A stretch of 64,000 nucleotides of DNA from contig CM049309.1 in NCBI GenBank assembly GCA_026874595.1, positions 39,759,079 through 39,823,078 on the forward strand, in the 5' to 3' direction. Both the position numbers and the translations under genes were made by a program. The stretch is from Sipunculus nudus. Its lineage: Eukaryota > Annelida > Sipuncula > Golfingiida > Sipunculidae. Under the pieces are notes generated by a model. That model worked only from the letters and a program-made list of their open reading frames with translations, was not told the DNA's origin and ran no database searches. Within the stretch, counting starts at the first letter, position 1; each line of letters begins with the position of its first letter. This document shows, piece after piece, positions 47,965 through 57,689 of the stretch.

Positions 47965-48089
47965 TATATATATATATATATATACATAAAGAACGAAACG
48001 TTTGTCTTTGTAGCTCTGGGGGATCAGAAAAAGGAAACCTGTCTGACCTGGAAGCGACGTTGAAGGTGGTGGACGACAAGGCGAAGTAA
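35087..48089 (+). CDS. Mucin-like, two-CCP (sushi) transmembrane protein, six-exon model
   Basis: Coding exons 35087-35270, 41277-41447, 42123-42293, 42879-43047, 45317-45433 and 48014-48089 have canonical GT-AG sites and join with matching phases (0 / 1 / 1 / 1 / 2 / 2), giving 888 nt, 295 codons and a stop. The order is a Thr/Ser/Pro-rich region, CCP1, CCP2, one transmembrane helix (VPVSIAAVVAAVILVIGIYM), a basic stop-transfer (NLRRNKK) and an acidic tail of about 75 residues. CCP domains usually bind proteins or glycans in complement regulators, receptors and adhesion molecules; the ligand here is unknown. No signal peptide or certain start is visible, so the 5' end is incomplete. A type I cell-surface orientation is inferred. 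It could be a complement-regulator-like or adhesion receptor. Confidence 0.75.
35505..35557. repeat. (AT)n microsatellite
   Basis: About 26 AT units in the intron after the mucin-like exon. Confidence 0.95.
35558..37360. other. Intronic sequence, little recognised
   Basis: AT-rich. A second (AT)n run lies at 36597-36637. No phase-1 CCP-like exon could be found here. Confidence 0.4.
36597..36637. repeat. (AT)n microsatellite
   Basis: About 20 AT units. Confidence 0.95.
37366..39362. mobile_element. hAT-MITE-like element with GTAATCG motifs, plus tandem duplication of its end
   Basis: GTAATCGTAATCGATTACGA near 37371 and multiple inverted GTAATCG/CGATTAC motifs to 37490, and again 38885-38990, resemble subterminal repeats of non-autonomous hAT elements. 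The right end, 'atgtaatcgtcccatcatgg', is present twice because 38787-39072 is tandemly repeated at 39073-39362. No target duplication was established. Confidence 0.5.
38787..39362 (+). repeat. Recent tandem duplication, 286-bp unit
   Basis: 'ctccagcttaacttcatagc' starts both units (38787 and 39073), and both run through 'gtaatcgtcccatcatggtt' (one base changed) to 'gtcgaatgttgctgtaatct'. The two copies are almost identical, so the event is young. Confidence 0.9.
39363..40149. other. Intronic sequence with (AT)n
   Basis: An open minus-strand frame at 39838-39395 (147 codons) has no recognisable motif and no supporting signals; I treat it as chance. A long (AT)n run lies at 39868-39925. Confidence 0.4.
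39868..39925. repeat. (AT)n microsatellite
   Basis: About 29 AT units. Confidence 0.95.
40150..40395 (+). mobile_element. tRNA-derived SINE with 9-bp TSD and internal duplication
   Basis: The unit 40159-40386 starts with a tRNA-like head (gtggtgtaatggcaaaggtg as box A region; ggtcgtggatc as box B) and has a body with 'tcccctgggagctaccacc'. It ends 'ttaaaacctacaactttaac' plus a TTTAAC repeat. TTATATGTT flanks it at 40150-40158 and 40387-40395. A 25-bp block 'gccggaattgtgatcaagcg' is duplicated between boxes A and B (40185, 40210). Confidence 0.8.
41277..41447 (+). CDS. CCP gene exon: sushi domain 1
   Basis: A 171-nt, phase 1-1 exon. Encodes PLCPKLYGAHLLKNTTE, VGLGCEEGF, WIRCDPGGVW and FPFCQ: four Cys in the C1-C2-C3-W-C4 pattern of a CCP/sushi module of about 57 residues, with NTT as a possible N-glycosylation site. 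The acceptor is TGTTACAG (41275-41276) and the donor AAA|GTCAGT. The donor is immediately followed by a dispersed repeat. Confidence 0.85.
41459..41690 (+). repeat. Dispersed repeat R3 abutting the CCP1 donor
   Basis: 'cctccgctaaggaggttgtg', 'tttttgccggcgttggtttg', 'aatccggatcaccatc' and 'ccatatggtggaggtctgcg' appear here. Inverted related blocks lie at 62055-62280 ('cagacctccgccatataata', 'gatccggatcat', 'aaacgccgacaaaaacata'). The element starts about 11 bp after the donor GT. Confidence 0.75.
42123..42293 (+). CDS. CCP gene exon: sushi domain 2
   Basis: A 171-nt, phase 1-1 exon, exactly the length of the CCP1 exon. Encodes KPCQDFRANHLIVNNTNTTF, VGFKCEGGREL, SWMKCEEGGIW and IPQCI, again four Cys plus Trp in CCP order, with NNT and NTT sequons. 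The acceptor is TGGTTACAG (42121-42122) and the donor TAT|GTAAGC. Similarity to CCP1 (KNTTETSVGTVVG against NNTNTTFGSLVG; SWIRC-PGGVW against SWMKC-EGGIW) points to exon duplication. Confidence 0.9.
42294..42878. other. Intron between the CCP2 and TM exons
   Basis: Apart from the (GA)n run, a short array 'tcgtctgct' / 'tatcgtctgctacaaactgt' repeats four times at 42800-42873 just upstream of the acceptor. Confidence 0.6.
42386..42428. repeat. (GA)n microsatellite
   Basis: About 21 AG units in the intron after the CCP2 exon. Confidence 0.95.
42879..43047 (+). CDS. CCP gene exon: transmembrane segment and basic anchor
   Basis: A 169-nt exon, acceptor GTCTGCTGCAG (42877-42878), phase 1 in, phase 2 out at CCAA|GTACGT. 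Encodes RGPINQIGM, then the helix IVPVSIAAVVAAVILVIGIYM, then CTNLRRNKKVKDEEKERW. A hydrophobic run of about 22 residues followed by Arg/Lys is a type I membrane anchor. It is coding-like in GC content, unlike the intron around it. Confidence 0.85.
43228..43270. repeat. (AT)n microsatellite
   Basis: About 21 AT units. Confidence 0.95.
43735..43795. repeat. (AT)n microsatellite, interrupted
   Basis: AT units with short AAAT interruptions. Confidence 0.9.
45317..45433 (+). CDS. CCP gene exon: cytoplasmic tail, middle
   Basis: A 117-nt exon, acceptor TTCGTTGTAG (45315-45316), phase 2-2, donor GATAG|GTGAGA. Encodes NGFGSREYEAKTQDAVGM, PPVMIDGLNQSLKGGPLEDED. A Tyr in SREYEA could be a sorting or phosphorylation site, but no known motif is clear. 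The frame only works with the phases of its neighbours, which supports the model. Confidence 0.75.
45702..46120. mobile_element. 403-bp hAT MITE with exact 8-bp TSD, CTCGAGTACTCG repeats
   Basis: GTGTACAG occurs at 45702-45709 and 46113-46120, directly flanking an element starting TAGGGCTGAAACGGGTAC and ending GTACTCCTATCACCCCTA (imperfect inverted ends). Inside each end are palindromic ACTCGAGTACTCG repeats. An 8-bp duplication and TAGGG(G/C)TG ends are hallmarks of the hAT superfamily. There is no transposase. It sits in the last intron of the CCP gene. Confidence 0.9.
46121..47110. other. Intronic, nothing recognised
   Basis: AT-rich with CA-rich patches (46120-46200). No exon. Confidence 0.4.
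47115..47760 (+). repeat. TTCGCG-type dispersed repeat, several copies
   Basis: 'gtggttggctttatattcgc' (47122), 'gtggttagcttcatgttcgc' (47534) and 'ttcgcgaaggttttattttt' (47689) head similar blocks; another is at 50315 ('gtggttggcttcatattcgc'). Each carries 'atttcgc'/'ttttcgcgatctta' motifs. Class unknown. Confidence 0.7.
47888..47986. repeat. Long (AT)n microsatellite, about 100 bp
   Basis: About 48 AT units with one AAA interruption, ending 28 bp before the acceptor of the last CCP gene exon, so it occupies the branch-point region. Confidence 0.95.
48014..48089 (+). CDS. CCP gene exon: C-terminal tail and stop
   Basis: The acceptor is TTTGTCTTTGTAG (48012-48013) in phase 2; the exon encodes SSGGSEKGNLSDLEATLKV, then VDDKAK, stop TAA 48087-48089. 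The tail is acidic and polar. A possible polyadenylation signal AATAAA is at 48874-48879. Confidence 0.75.
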
Positions 48090-49742
48090 GCGGCTTGCAG
48101 CGCCATCTGTTAGCAGCAATAGAACAAGTCCCATCAGAAGAATAAGCCAATCCTTTCAAATGATTTTATTCATTTAAGGAATATTTTTAGACTGTTACAC
48201 CCTATTTTATACTCCTTTATACTGCATTTGTAGAAGGTGCTTATCTGTAATGGTTTTAATTTATTAAAATTTTGTTATTTTGTATTAACAGATTAATTTA
48301 ATTCTTAATTTGTTCGTTTATTCTATTTAATTATTACTGGGTCTTATTTTGGTTTATATTTGGTTTATCTTTATTTTGTTTGTTTCAGATCAATGTTATT
48401 TTGACACACTTTGTGGATGCATTTACTGCTGGGCGTTTATTCCACATATTCTCCGTGACTGAGAAAACATGTGGCTTGTGAATATCCAGGACTGAGATAA
48501 CATATGGCTTGTAGATATCCAGGACTAAGATAACATATACGGACCACGGGTATCTCTGCGTGACAGCTCCAGCCGTGAAAACATAGGCAGTTGAACACAG
48601 TCCTTTCTGAAATATGTGCTCGTGTGAAAACGGGGATAAAGATGGATCACGTGATGGATTCACATTGTGAACACGAGGTTTAATGTGCGCGCGCATGCAT
48701 ATTTCTCTTTCTTGTTGTCATATATACACCTTTTAATGGTGGCACGGACTGCTTAGTAGATATTTTTATATATCGGTGGTTGGATGAATTACCAAGATCT
48801 AAACTGAGCGCATTCCATGCAAAACAGTGGCATTCCGAGATCTCTTTTAAAATAACATGTATATAATGTTACAAATAAATGGTGCTAGATTGAATTATTA
48901 TTTTGTTACCTTGTTTATATATACATTGAGAAGTTCGGCTATATTCCAAAGGATCCTAGGTACATGTCTAAATCATGGTGAACATTAAAATGGCAAAATA
49001 TGAAATCGTGCACTAGTAATCTGTGTTTCTCTGCAATGGCGTGCATACTGATTTTTGCAAACTTTTGAATACAAATGTGTGTTTGACAAATTACATGTCC
49101 GTTTTGCTTTGGTTTGTAAAAATATGCAGTTAAGAAAAGACCCACACGCCCCCCTCCGTGGCCTATAGGAGGTCACATTGTAACTATCCTTTATAGGAAA
49201 GATATGCCAATTTCTCAAATTTGAAGTGAATAGTTTTTAGAATATAAATTTCGCATACAAACATGTGTACTTGTTTGAATTTAATTAGCGCTTAATTTTT
49301 ATAGTGTCAGAAACAACTCAGTTTTTTTTATGCAATGACCAACAAGGATTCCCACTAAATGTGGCAAGTATATATGTATATTAAAATGATAAGGAGGTCA
49401 GTTGAGCAAACTGATGGCGCTGTCTACATTATTTTGCGATGTTCCGTGTTATTTCAATTCATTGTCAGTACTAAAGCATAGTCATGAAAGTGAAAGCGTA
49501 TTCAAGTCTTGTATACATATTTGGATATTAAATACGTAAAATAAGGTGAATCAGTCTCGCATTCATTCATATTACAGTGTGGAATGTAAAGAAAAAGCCC
49601 CAAATAAAGCTTTAGAGTTATTATAGACACACTGCGTAAATTTCGGCGCACATGCCATTTCTATGTTTGGCTACCAGATCACAACATATGGTAGATTGTT
49701 TTTAGCGTCAGGATTTGCAACTGAAAAATTTATAAATTTACT
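48090..49742. other. Probable 3' UTR then intergenic
   Basis: Two near repeats, 'aacatgtggcttgtgaatat' and 'aacatatggcttgtagatat', lie near 48466-48520. AATAAA is at 48874 and 49604. No coding exon is supported. Confidence 0.4.
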
Positions 49743-49759
49743 TTTTCTTTCCATTGCAG

Positions 49760-49871
49760 CGTACATACTTTTGCAACTGAACTGAAATCCAAAGATATTA
49801 CTTATACGGTTCAGCTTTTTATCCTGCTGTGTGTCCTATTCATCTTGGACCCCGCACCCTTGGCCGCCTGA
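49760..49871 (+). CDS. Possible alternative terminal exon of the CCP gene
   Basis: A strong acceptor, CTTTTTCTTTCCATTGCAG (49758-49759), is followed in phase 2 by an open frame VHTFATELKSKDITYTVQ, then a hydrophobic run LFILLCVLFIL, and TGA 49869-49871. It would be compatible with the donor at 45433. It could equally be chance; no transcript evidence. Confidence 0.2.
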
Positions 49872-50047
49872 CCTGACATGTTTACGTTCTAACGTTCGTA
49901 TTTGCTTGTACTTTCCTTATCACTTTCCGTTCTCACACCACGCTTCCCATTTTGGATTAAATCTGTCAACATAAGTAAGACACAATATAGATATAATAGG
50001 TTCTGATCAAGGTTTCCGCCTGAGGAAACACTGCGGGATAATTTCTG

Positions 50048-50050
<3 letters not shown>

Positions 50051-50121
<71 letters not shown>
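50051..50121. repeat. (AT)n then (GT)n microsatellite
   Basis: About 22 AT units followed by about 13 GT units. Confidence 0.95.
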
Positions 50122-50569
50122 TTAAGCATATATATATAAATTTAATAAATAAATTTATAAATAAAAAGGCCTGCTATCACGTGAACTCAGGGTCACAATA
50201 TATATATAGTGGGCCGCGCACATGCACATTCACTTGACACAAAGTTCTTGCTATCTGAATAAAAAAAGAAAAATGCCCCCTTCTCTGGCCGAGACAAGGG
50301 GCATATTACACGTGGTTGGCTTCATATTCGCGGGGTAAAATGTTCGCGATTTTTAGTGTTTCGAGAGGGTTCCATTTTCGCGATCTTATCACGGAGCAAC
50401 CCCTATAGGTAGTAAATCCATAATTAGATTATTTAATATGCGAGCAAACTCCTTAACCTTTTGATGAGGTGCCAAGGAAATATCCAACGAGTGGGATTTT
50501 TGTTTATTACTGCCAGATAATATTTAAAAATGTTATATTATTCATAAAACCGATAATTGATTAACGGCT

Positions 50570-50572
<3 letters not shown>

Positions 50573-50648
<76 letters not shown>

Positions 50649-50650
50649 AT
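50573..50650. repeat. (AT)n microsatellite
   Basis: About 36 AT units with a T interruption. Confidence 0.95.
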
Positions 50651-51446
50651 TATATATCGTCTGAAGATTTTAAATTTAAACTTATTAGGTCCCTGGCCAC
50701 TCTGGCTGAGACTAATTAAGGGTAAGTAAATAGGACTCAGCTTACAAATCAAGATAAGCAGTCCTCAAGCTCAAAAGACTGTCAACGATTGCCATAGTCT
50801 ATACGTATATAAGTCAAGCCATAGCTTCATTTGCCAGACAATCAGTGGCGGAAGCATGCGTTGGTTCTCTATACGGGTGTACATGTGATCATGTTTACAC
50901 CCCATATGGGGCTAACAGGTCAGTCAAAATGCGTTTCTGATTGATGAACTAAATTTTTCATAACACATTTTTTTTGACAAGATGAGTATAAAAATGACCT
51001 TGAAGAAAACAAATTTCCTAAAAAAAAAAGGAAAATTTTATATTTTATTGACAAAAATAAGAACTTAAACAAAAAATAAAGTTTAAGAATATGCTACAGT
51101 TAACATGGAATCTAAAATGTTAAGAACACGCACAAAAATATTATGTTCAGGAGTGAGCGTGGTTGTTGGTGCTCTGCTTACTCGTTTGTCTTTGGCCCGG
51201 TGCTTTGCGTTCTGGAGCTAACTTGGGACGGCGTCTTGGATCTCTTTGCACTTGGCTCTGTGGGACATCTTCAGTACTCTCGCATCAATTTCTCCTTACA
51301 ATAATCTGGAGGCCAAGTTACTGGAAACAAAATATTTTCTCCTCTTTTGTCCTCAATGAGGGAGCCGGTACGGGGACAAATAGGACTATAAGTAAACGAC
51401 TCGGGCTCCGACTTCACTTTTCTCCTTCCCTCTTTTTTTCTAGAGC
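50651..51446. other. Intergenic, nothing recognised
   Basis: No exon or element recognised. The open + frame that runs from about 51163 into the next element has no domain signature. Confidence 0.35.
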
Positions 51447-52403
51447 TGCAGACCGGACCGCTTGGACCGGTTTGGGCTGGACCGGACTGGACCGCTAACA
51501 TAAAATACTGGATCGCTTATTCCTGGACCGCACCGGTCCGGACCGGTCCGGTCCAGAACGCTCTGCCAAATTTTAAAGGTTTAAGCTAAACAGATGACTT
51601 TATATATTTACATTCAAACTGCAAGTTTTGTTATGAACAAGGTCAAAGAAAGATGCTTTAGCTACGTAAAATGTATTTAAAACAATAGCAAATGCAATAG
51701 TATAATTATATACGTGTATTATTTTATTTCTTTTTTTTTTCGCTGAGTACCGTAAAGACCGGGTCACTATTTTTTATTAAGTTATGATTGAAATGACATG
51801 TTCAACATTAGAATTATTTTCCCTGCTGTGTTGCCTTATGATGTATTTCCTTTGTATCACGGTGAATAAAGTATAAAAATACATTAAATACATAGTCCTA
51901 TACATACTCCATATATCAAATCATTAACATTAGATTAGTAAATTTCTAATTCAAATCATACTTAAACCAATACATCACTATTCAGCGAATGCCAGCCCGT
52001 ATCAATCCCCGCCCTGCAAATTCTTTGAATCAGCTCGTCATATCCTGCACAACATGGATTTTATTCTTACATCATGCCCCGAACAGTAACACAGATATTC
52101 CACTTTTAGCATTAAAAGATAAATCCCAGATTCTGAGATTCACGTATAGATTATAATATTAAATTTATTGCACCGTTTGCACGTTTTTTTTTTCAAAAAT
52201 ATCTGAACAAATTTATATATCTAATGAAAAAAATATGCAGACTGAAAAATTATAATTTCAATTTATTTTCAATTATATTTAAATAAATGGACCGGACCGC
52301 TTGGACAGGTCCACCTACGGGTTCGGACCGCCTACAGCTGGACCGGACCAGGACCGGGCCGCTTATGTGATTGAGCTGATGGTCCGCGACGGTCCGCACA
52401 TCT
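51447..52403. mobile_element. GGACCGG-type hAT-like non-autonomous element, copy 1
   Basis: The left end TGCAGACCGGACCGCTTGG and a dense set of GGACCG/CGGTCC palindromes run to about 51555, followed by an AT-rich interior. A mirrored GGACC cluster at 52289-52400 ends 'ggtccgcaca'. The same architecture occurs at 55813-56563. The target duplication is not clear (possible TCTA only). Confidence 0.6.
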
Positions 52404-55400
52404 AATTTTCTCACACGTATGTTTATCATAACTTTTTTCGATATTGCACCGAATAACCCCTTGGGACTGTATAGAATGACCTTATAATGCACTAAGTGAC
52501 ATTTTATCGTGGTTAACGAATCCCGCCGGGCGTCGGAGGGGGCTGGTGTGAACACGATGCTCGTTAAGATATAGAGGGTTCTCTCGTCGCCATCTGTGTA
52601 GGCAAGATCCGCCCTAACTGTTACCCCCGCGTTTATCAGCCCCAAAGGTCATTGCTTCTTGGTCATCTATAGCTCTTGGCCTCTCGGCCCTGTGGTTCTA
52701 TAATGGGCAGAGGCAAATGCACAAGGCCATGCATGGTGTCTGGCAGTGTTGTAAACAAAACGATAACTAATCCCCAGACAATTCATCTGTGCATGCTTAC
52801 ATCCATGGTACTGCACTTTTATCCTTTGACATGTTCTTAGCGTAGACGCGGCAAGCTGATACTAATAAACTTCGTTCAAGAAGTGATTGTTACTTATCAT
52901 TTTTGGAAACTTTTCTTTTTGTGAAATTGGATGTATAATTAAGTGACAAAACATGATATCTCAGCATTTGCAGGAAGTCAAATGGATATCCAATTTTCTA
53001 TATAAGTCCAGCTAAATGTCTTATCTAATCTAGAACAAAATTTTAAATTTTCTTGGGGGTGGGAGGCACTTTCATACATTGAATATTACAATATGTATTT
53101 AATATAATTATCAATCTGCACTGGAAGCAAGTTTCCTACAGCACTACACTTGCTCAAGAGTCAGTGAAACGTTAATAGCTCACACAGATAGCGCTGTATT
53201 ACGTTTTACCCTTGGGTGGATACCTTTTGTTTTTTTTTTTGTTTGTTTGTTTGTTTATAATAACAAAGTTATATCCAAAACGTTAAATGGACTTTTGTGG
53301 ACTTTTATGCTATTTTTATTTTACACCCAAGGAACAAACTATTATATTAATTTTGATTATTTTAATTTATATTATAACGATTTTGATGAATAAAATTCTA
53401 CACCATTGAGATTGTGAGGGTAAACCATTTGTATTACATACAGCCTGTGATCAAACCTTGCATATATAAAAGCAGATAAGCCGTGGAACACATTTTTCTG
53501 TGTACCACACAGCAAGATTTGATTTGGATTCATTCTACTTTTTATCAATATTATGATATCCAATGAATCCAAAGACCAGGAGAAAAGGACGCGAAGGAAA
53601 GTATGTATTTGATTCGGATTGGTATAGCTCAAGCTTATGACAGCTAGCTGTGACTGTTGATCCGGGTATCTCCATCTAATATGGTAAACATTCTTAATCT
53701 TTTGTTGCTCCAAAAATCTGGAATATTCTCCCTCCTGATATAATGGAAAACCCCTCATTTAGGCTTTCCAAAAGTGACATAAACAATGGCAGTTTGATTC
53801 AAGGGTGTTTTATTAAACGTGAAGCTTACTTTTCTGTATGTTTCAATATAATTCTTCATGGACTATTTTTTTATGGATGATCCCTTATTTCATTGTCCCT
53901 ACGGTATATTTATATTGCTATTTTCTATTCATATTAGTGATACTATTGAGTGTGGTCGGTAATAATAGCCTATGGCTAATGTCGATTGTTTGTATATATA
54001 CACTGACCTAAAATAAAACTTGTACTGTATTCTTGTATTGTATATCAAGGATTCATACAACCATATTCTTGACGTTAATTTACCCCAATCAAATTGATGA
54101 GCCGAGACTTTGTAAAACGTAATAAATTGATGAATACTATGGTCTGTAATTTCTACATTCTGCATGCGCCACTTAGCTGCTGCTCTTACCACGCGACTAA
54201 TTAGAATCCTTAAAGATTAGAGGATAATTAACTACTGGACATGCACACAGAGAATATAGAGAAATAATATGATAATTAAAAGTCAATTCTCACGGGACTA
54301 CTTAAAAGTGTTCGTAATACAGGTACCGTAGTATAACGGGTGTCCCTTAGGAGAGGTTTGTCTGTATTTTTTCTGTATATTCAAATGGGGACAAACATAT
54401 GTTGCACCACCCCTGACCCAAAATCGCACGGACCTTGCCCGCGCCTTCCGCCTCACAGACGATGTCTGCGTATTATCACCGAGCGTGCCTCAGTTGTGGC
54501 ATGATGGGATGTATGGTTGGCCCGGTAACGCCGTAGATGAGCCTGCACTTCGTAACTGTGAAGTCTTGCCGGGGGTTAGGGTTACTCGCCCCCTTTGTTT
54601 CTTTACATTAAAACCCTTTATACTCCATTAATAGGAGCCGATATGCCCCGTAATTGCCAAGAGAAAGCACAAACGCTTTCTGTTTGGTGTCGAACCAAGT
54701 GTTAAGCTCGCTATCAAGTGACAGAATACCATGATATCAATTACTAAAACCGGCGTTCATTCGACCACTGCAAAGGCTCCAGCTTTTTTAATATTATGCC
54801 ACCGTTAATGTTCCAATGATAATATTATTTCAACCACTGAAAATCTACACATTTTCATAAGTCATTTTATTCATGATATTTAAATGTAAGCCATAAAGTT
54901 ATGTGAAAAGGTTTCATATAAGTTATGATGAATTTGTAATTGTATCGATATTCTTAGGATCGTGTAATTATACCCTACAAATTACTGATAATAAAGGTCT
55001 CGCCTTGACAAAAACATTTATTTAAACGTCAAGCACAAATGTGAAACTAGGAAATATCAGAATACACAAAAAATAAATGCCTTATAAATTTCCTAATTTA
55101 CAATATTAATAACCTCAGAATAATCAGTAAAATTCCTTGGTTTGCAGCATGGCTTAAAACCATAGAAGCACACACGTTTGGGTGCGACTATGCAAGTTAT
55201 CCATATGAGATAGAAAAAAATTGTGTTTATTGAAAAGCTTAATACTTGCTTTACCAAAACGACGAATATGTGTATACGTCCTCCAATTGGTCATTACGCT
55301 CTAGGAAACTCCTGGACTTTTCTTACTTCTCGACTTACTGTACATGTAAACAACTCTGTCATCCGAAGCAGGGGCGCCCTCACACATATAGGCCCTTGAA

Positions 55401-55452
55401 ATGGCGTATACCCTATTTATCCCCCCCCTCAACTCCCCCAATATAGTGTATA
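52404..55452. other. Intergenic, repeat-poor to AT-rich
   Basis: A moderately GC-rich block at 54405-54600 ('tgaccttgcccgcgccttcc'-like, 'ggggttagggttactcgccc') has no coding frame. Nothing else is recognised. Confidence 0.35.
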
Positions 55453-55454
55453 AT

Positions 55455-55468
55455 AATAATAATAATGA

Positions 55469-55535
<67 letters not shown>
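55455..55535. repeat. (AAT)n microsatellite
   Basis: Long run of TAA units with one interruption. Confidence 0.95.
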
Positions 55536-55804
55536 TTTCAGGAAATATACGACACTGTGACACATTTTGGTAACATCTTTTTTCTAATTCAAGTTATTGC
55601 AGATAGAGCCTATATTTTATGACAAAATGACATTAATTTAATTAACCTTTGTTTTGATAATGCCATAATAAGCTTCCTGTTTGTGTTTTTTTTTTGGGGG
55701 GGGGGGGGGGGTAGACGAGCATGCTGCCTGCCTAGCTAATCCACTCTTTAAACACGTCACAAGCGACAGACACGCAAACCTGTCAACCTGAGAAGCCATA
55801 TGAC

Positions 55805-56571
55805 ACTGCATGTATAAGTGCGGACCGGACCGGTCCAAGCGGTCCACAATTTTGGACCGGACCGGTCCGAACAGGTCTGGACCTCCCATTCTAAATGAAT
55901 TTAATTGCTTGTGTTATAGATGAATTTGTTTTATTTGATAAATGAGTTTGTGTTTTTAAAGTTAGTTTCTCAAAAAGACTTCTTATAAACCAGAAATAAA
56001 TGTACTGAAACAACAGGAAGAAAATTTTTTTTTAGCCCGTCAGCATAGAGTTTCCTATAAAGCCGAGTAAAAAGCTTAAAATGAGGAAAGCGCAGTTTGT
56101 GTGTGCAAGCTATATATTATAATGTGTAGGTAATAATCAGGTGTTGCACCGAAGGTTTAAGAGTAAAACGGAGAGTATATACATGAGCTATAGAATGTAT
56201 ATGTGTCTTCTTTATTTGATAAACCTTTATTTAACATTGATAGTATTGCATTCATATAGTATATATGCATTTTTATAATTGGCAGGTAATTCATTGAAAC
56301 AAGTATAACTAAATTACTAAAGGATATTATTTCTTCATATTCTGGTTTTACTATTCCATTGATCAGACCATTTAAACAGAAATACGACTATTCTATGATT
56401 TTAATATTTCTTTTATAATTATAATATGTATTAACTAAATAGACTGGACCGCTTAGACCGGTCCAACTTAAGCACGGGACCACCCATAACTAGACGGGAC
56501 CAGGACCGGACCGCTCTCGTGCTGGACCGCACCACCAGTGGGTGGTCGGGTCCGGTACACACCACTGTATG
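55805..56571. mobile_element. GGACCGG-type hAT-like element, copy 2, with near-perfect 8-bp TSD
   Basis: ACTGCATG (55805-55812) and ACTGTATG (56564-56571) flank an element whose ends are dense in GGACCGGTCC palindromes ('cggaccggaccggtccaagc' left; 'ggaccaggaccggaccgctc' right). The interior is AT-rich. One mismatch in an 8-bp duplication fits an older hAT insertion. Confidence 0.65.
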
Positions 56572-56881
56572 ACAGGGTTGACAGTGTATCTACAATATGA
56601 AGATAATCTGAAATGATGCATACTCGGAAAATTTTTTGATTTATCGGATATCTCTTTTAAAAAAATTATAGAAAAAAGGCTCAGAACCCTTATACAAACT
56701 TTTCGTCCTGATTCTTACAAATGCAAAACGCATGTTAGCATTGAGCCAAATCGGCCCTCTGACATTTCCTCACCAACCCAATTATCATTGCCGATATGGA
56801 GTCGGGTTGTCATTTGCATTTAAATGCAAAAATGGAAGAAACATACTAAAATGGAAAGGCAATTGCATATTAACCGAGCCA

Positions 56882-56883
<2 letters not shown>

Positions 56884-56944
<61 letters not shown>
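56884..56944. repeat. (AT)n microsatellite
   Basis: About 30 AT units. Confidence 0.95.
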
Positions 56945-56946
<2 letters not shown>

Positions 56947-57229
56947 GGTATGATTGGCACAAGCCTTTGTTGTGCTTTTGAACGCATGCACTGTAAACAT
57001 GACAGTTATGTCATAGCTAAAAGTTTAAATGGATAAAATGAGCAAAGCAAGCATAGGAAAACGTGTAAGCAATACTTGGCGTGATCACAGAATGCGATCA
57101 CAGAAGGGTCCGAGTGTATATACAAACGGGCTGTTCTATACTGCGACGCATTTCTCAGGAGTATACCATAACACCAGTCTTTGAATTGTTTACTAAACGC
57201 ACGGATATGTGTCCAACCACATGCGCAAA

Positions 57230-57249
57230 TATTATTATTAATATTATAA

Positions 57250-57329
<80 letters not shown>

Positions 57330-57377
57330 TTTATTATTATTATTATTGTTATTGTTATTATTGTTATTATTATTATA

Positions 57378-57462
<85 letters not shown>
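57230..57462. repeat. (AAT)n followed by (ATT)n: large inverted repeat
   Basis: About 100 bp of AAT units is followed directly by about 130 bp of ATT units, so the two halves are complementary and can fold back. Translating it gives poly-Ile on both strands, which is not a protein. Confidence 0.95.
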
Positions 57463-57464
<2 letters not shown>

Positions 57465-57594
57465 AAAATGATAATGCTGAACAACATATTGTTTTTCTTA
57501 ACTGCACAAACACATATATGCACACAAATATATGCATGTTTATGTATATATATGTATGTGTTTGTGTGTCAGAGAGGAAGAGAGGCGGACAAAC

Positions 57595-57685
57595 AATCAG
57601 ACAGACAGACAGACAGAAACAAAAACAGAGAGAGAGAGAGAGACAGGCAGACAGAGAGACATACAGACAGACAGACTGATAAAGT
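57595..57685. repeat. (ACAG)n / (GA)n low-complexity tract
   Basis: Mixed 'gacagacagacag' and 'agagagagag' units. Confidence 0.9.
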
Positions 57686-57689
57686 GAGC

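Noticed and set aside
54565-54600. Telomere-like 'ggggttagggtt'
   Set aside because: A single degenerate pair of units, not an array.
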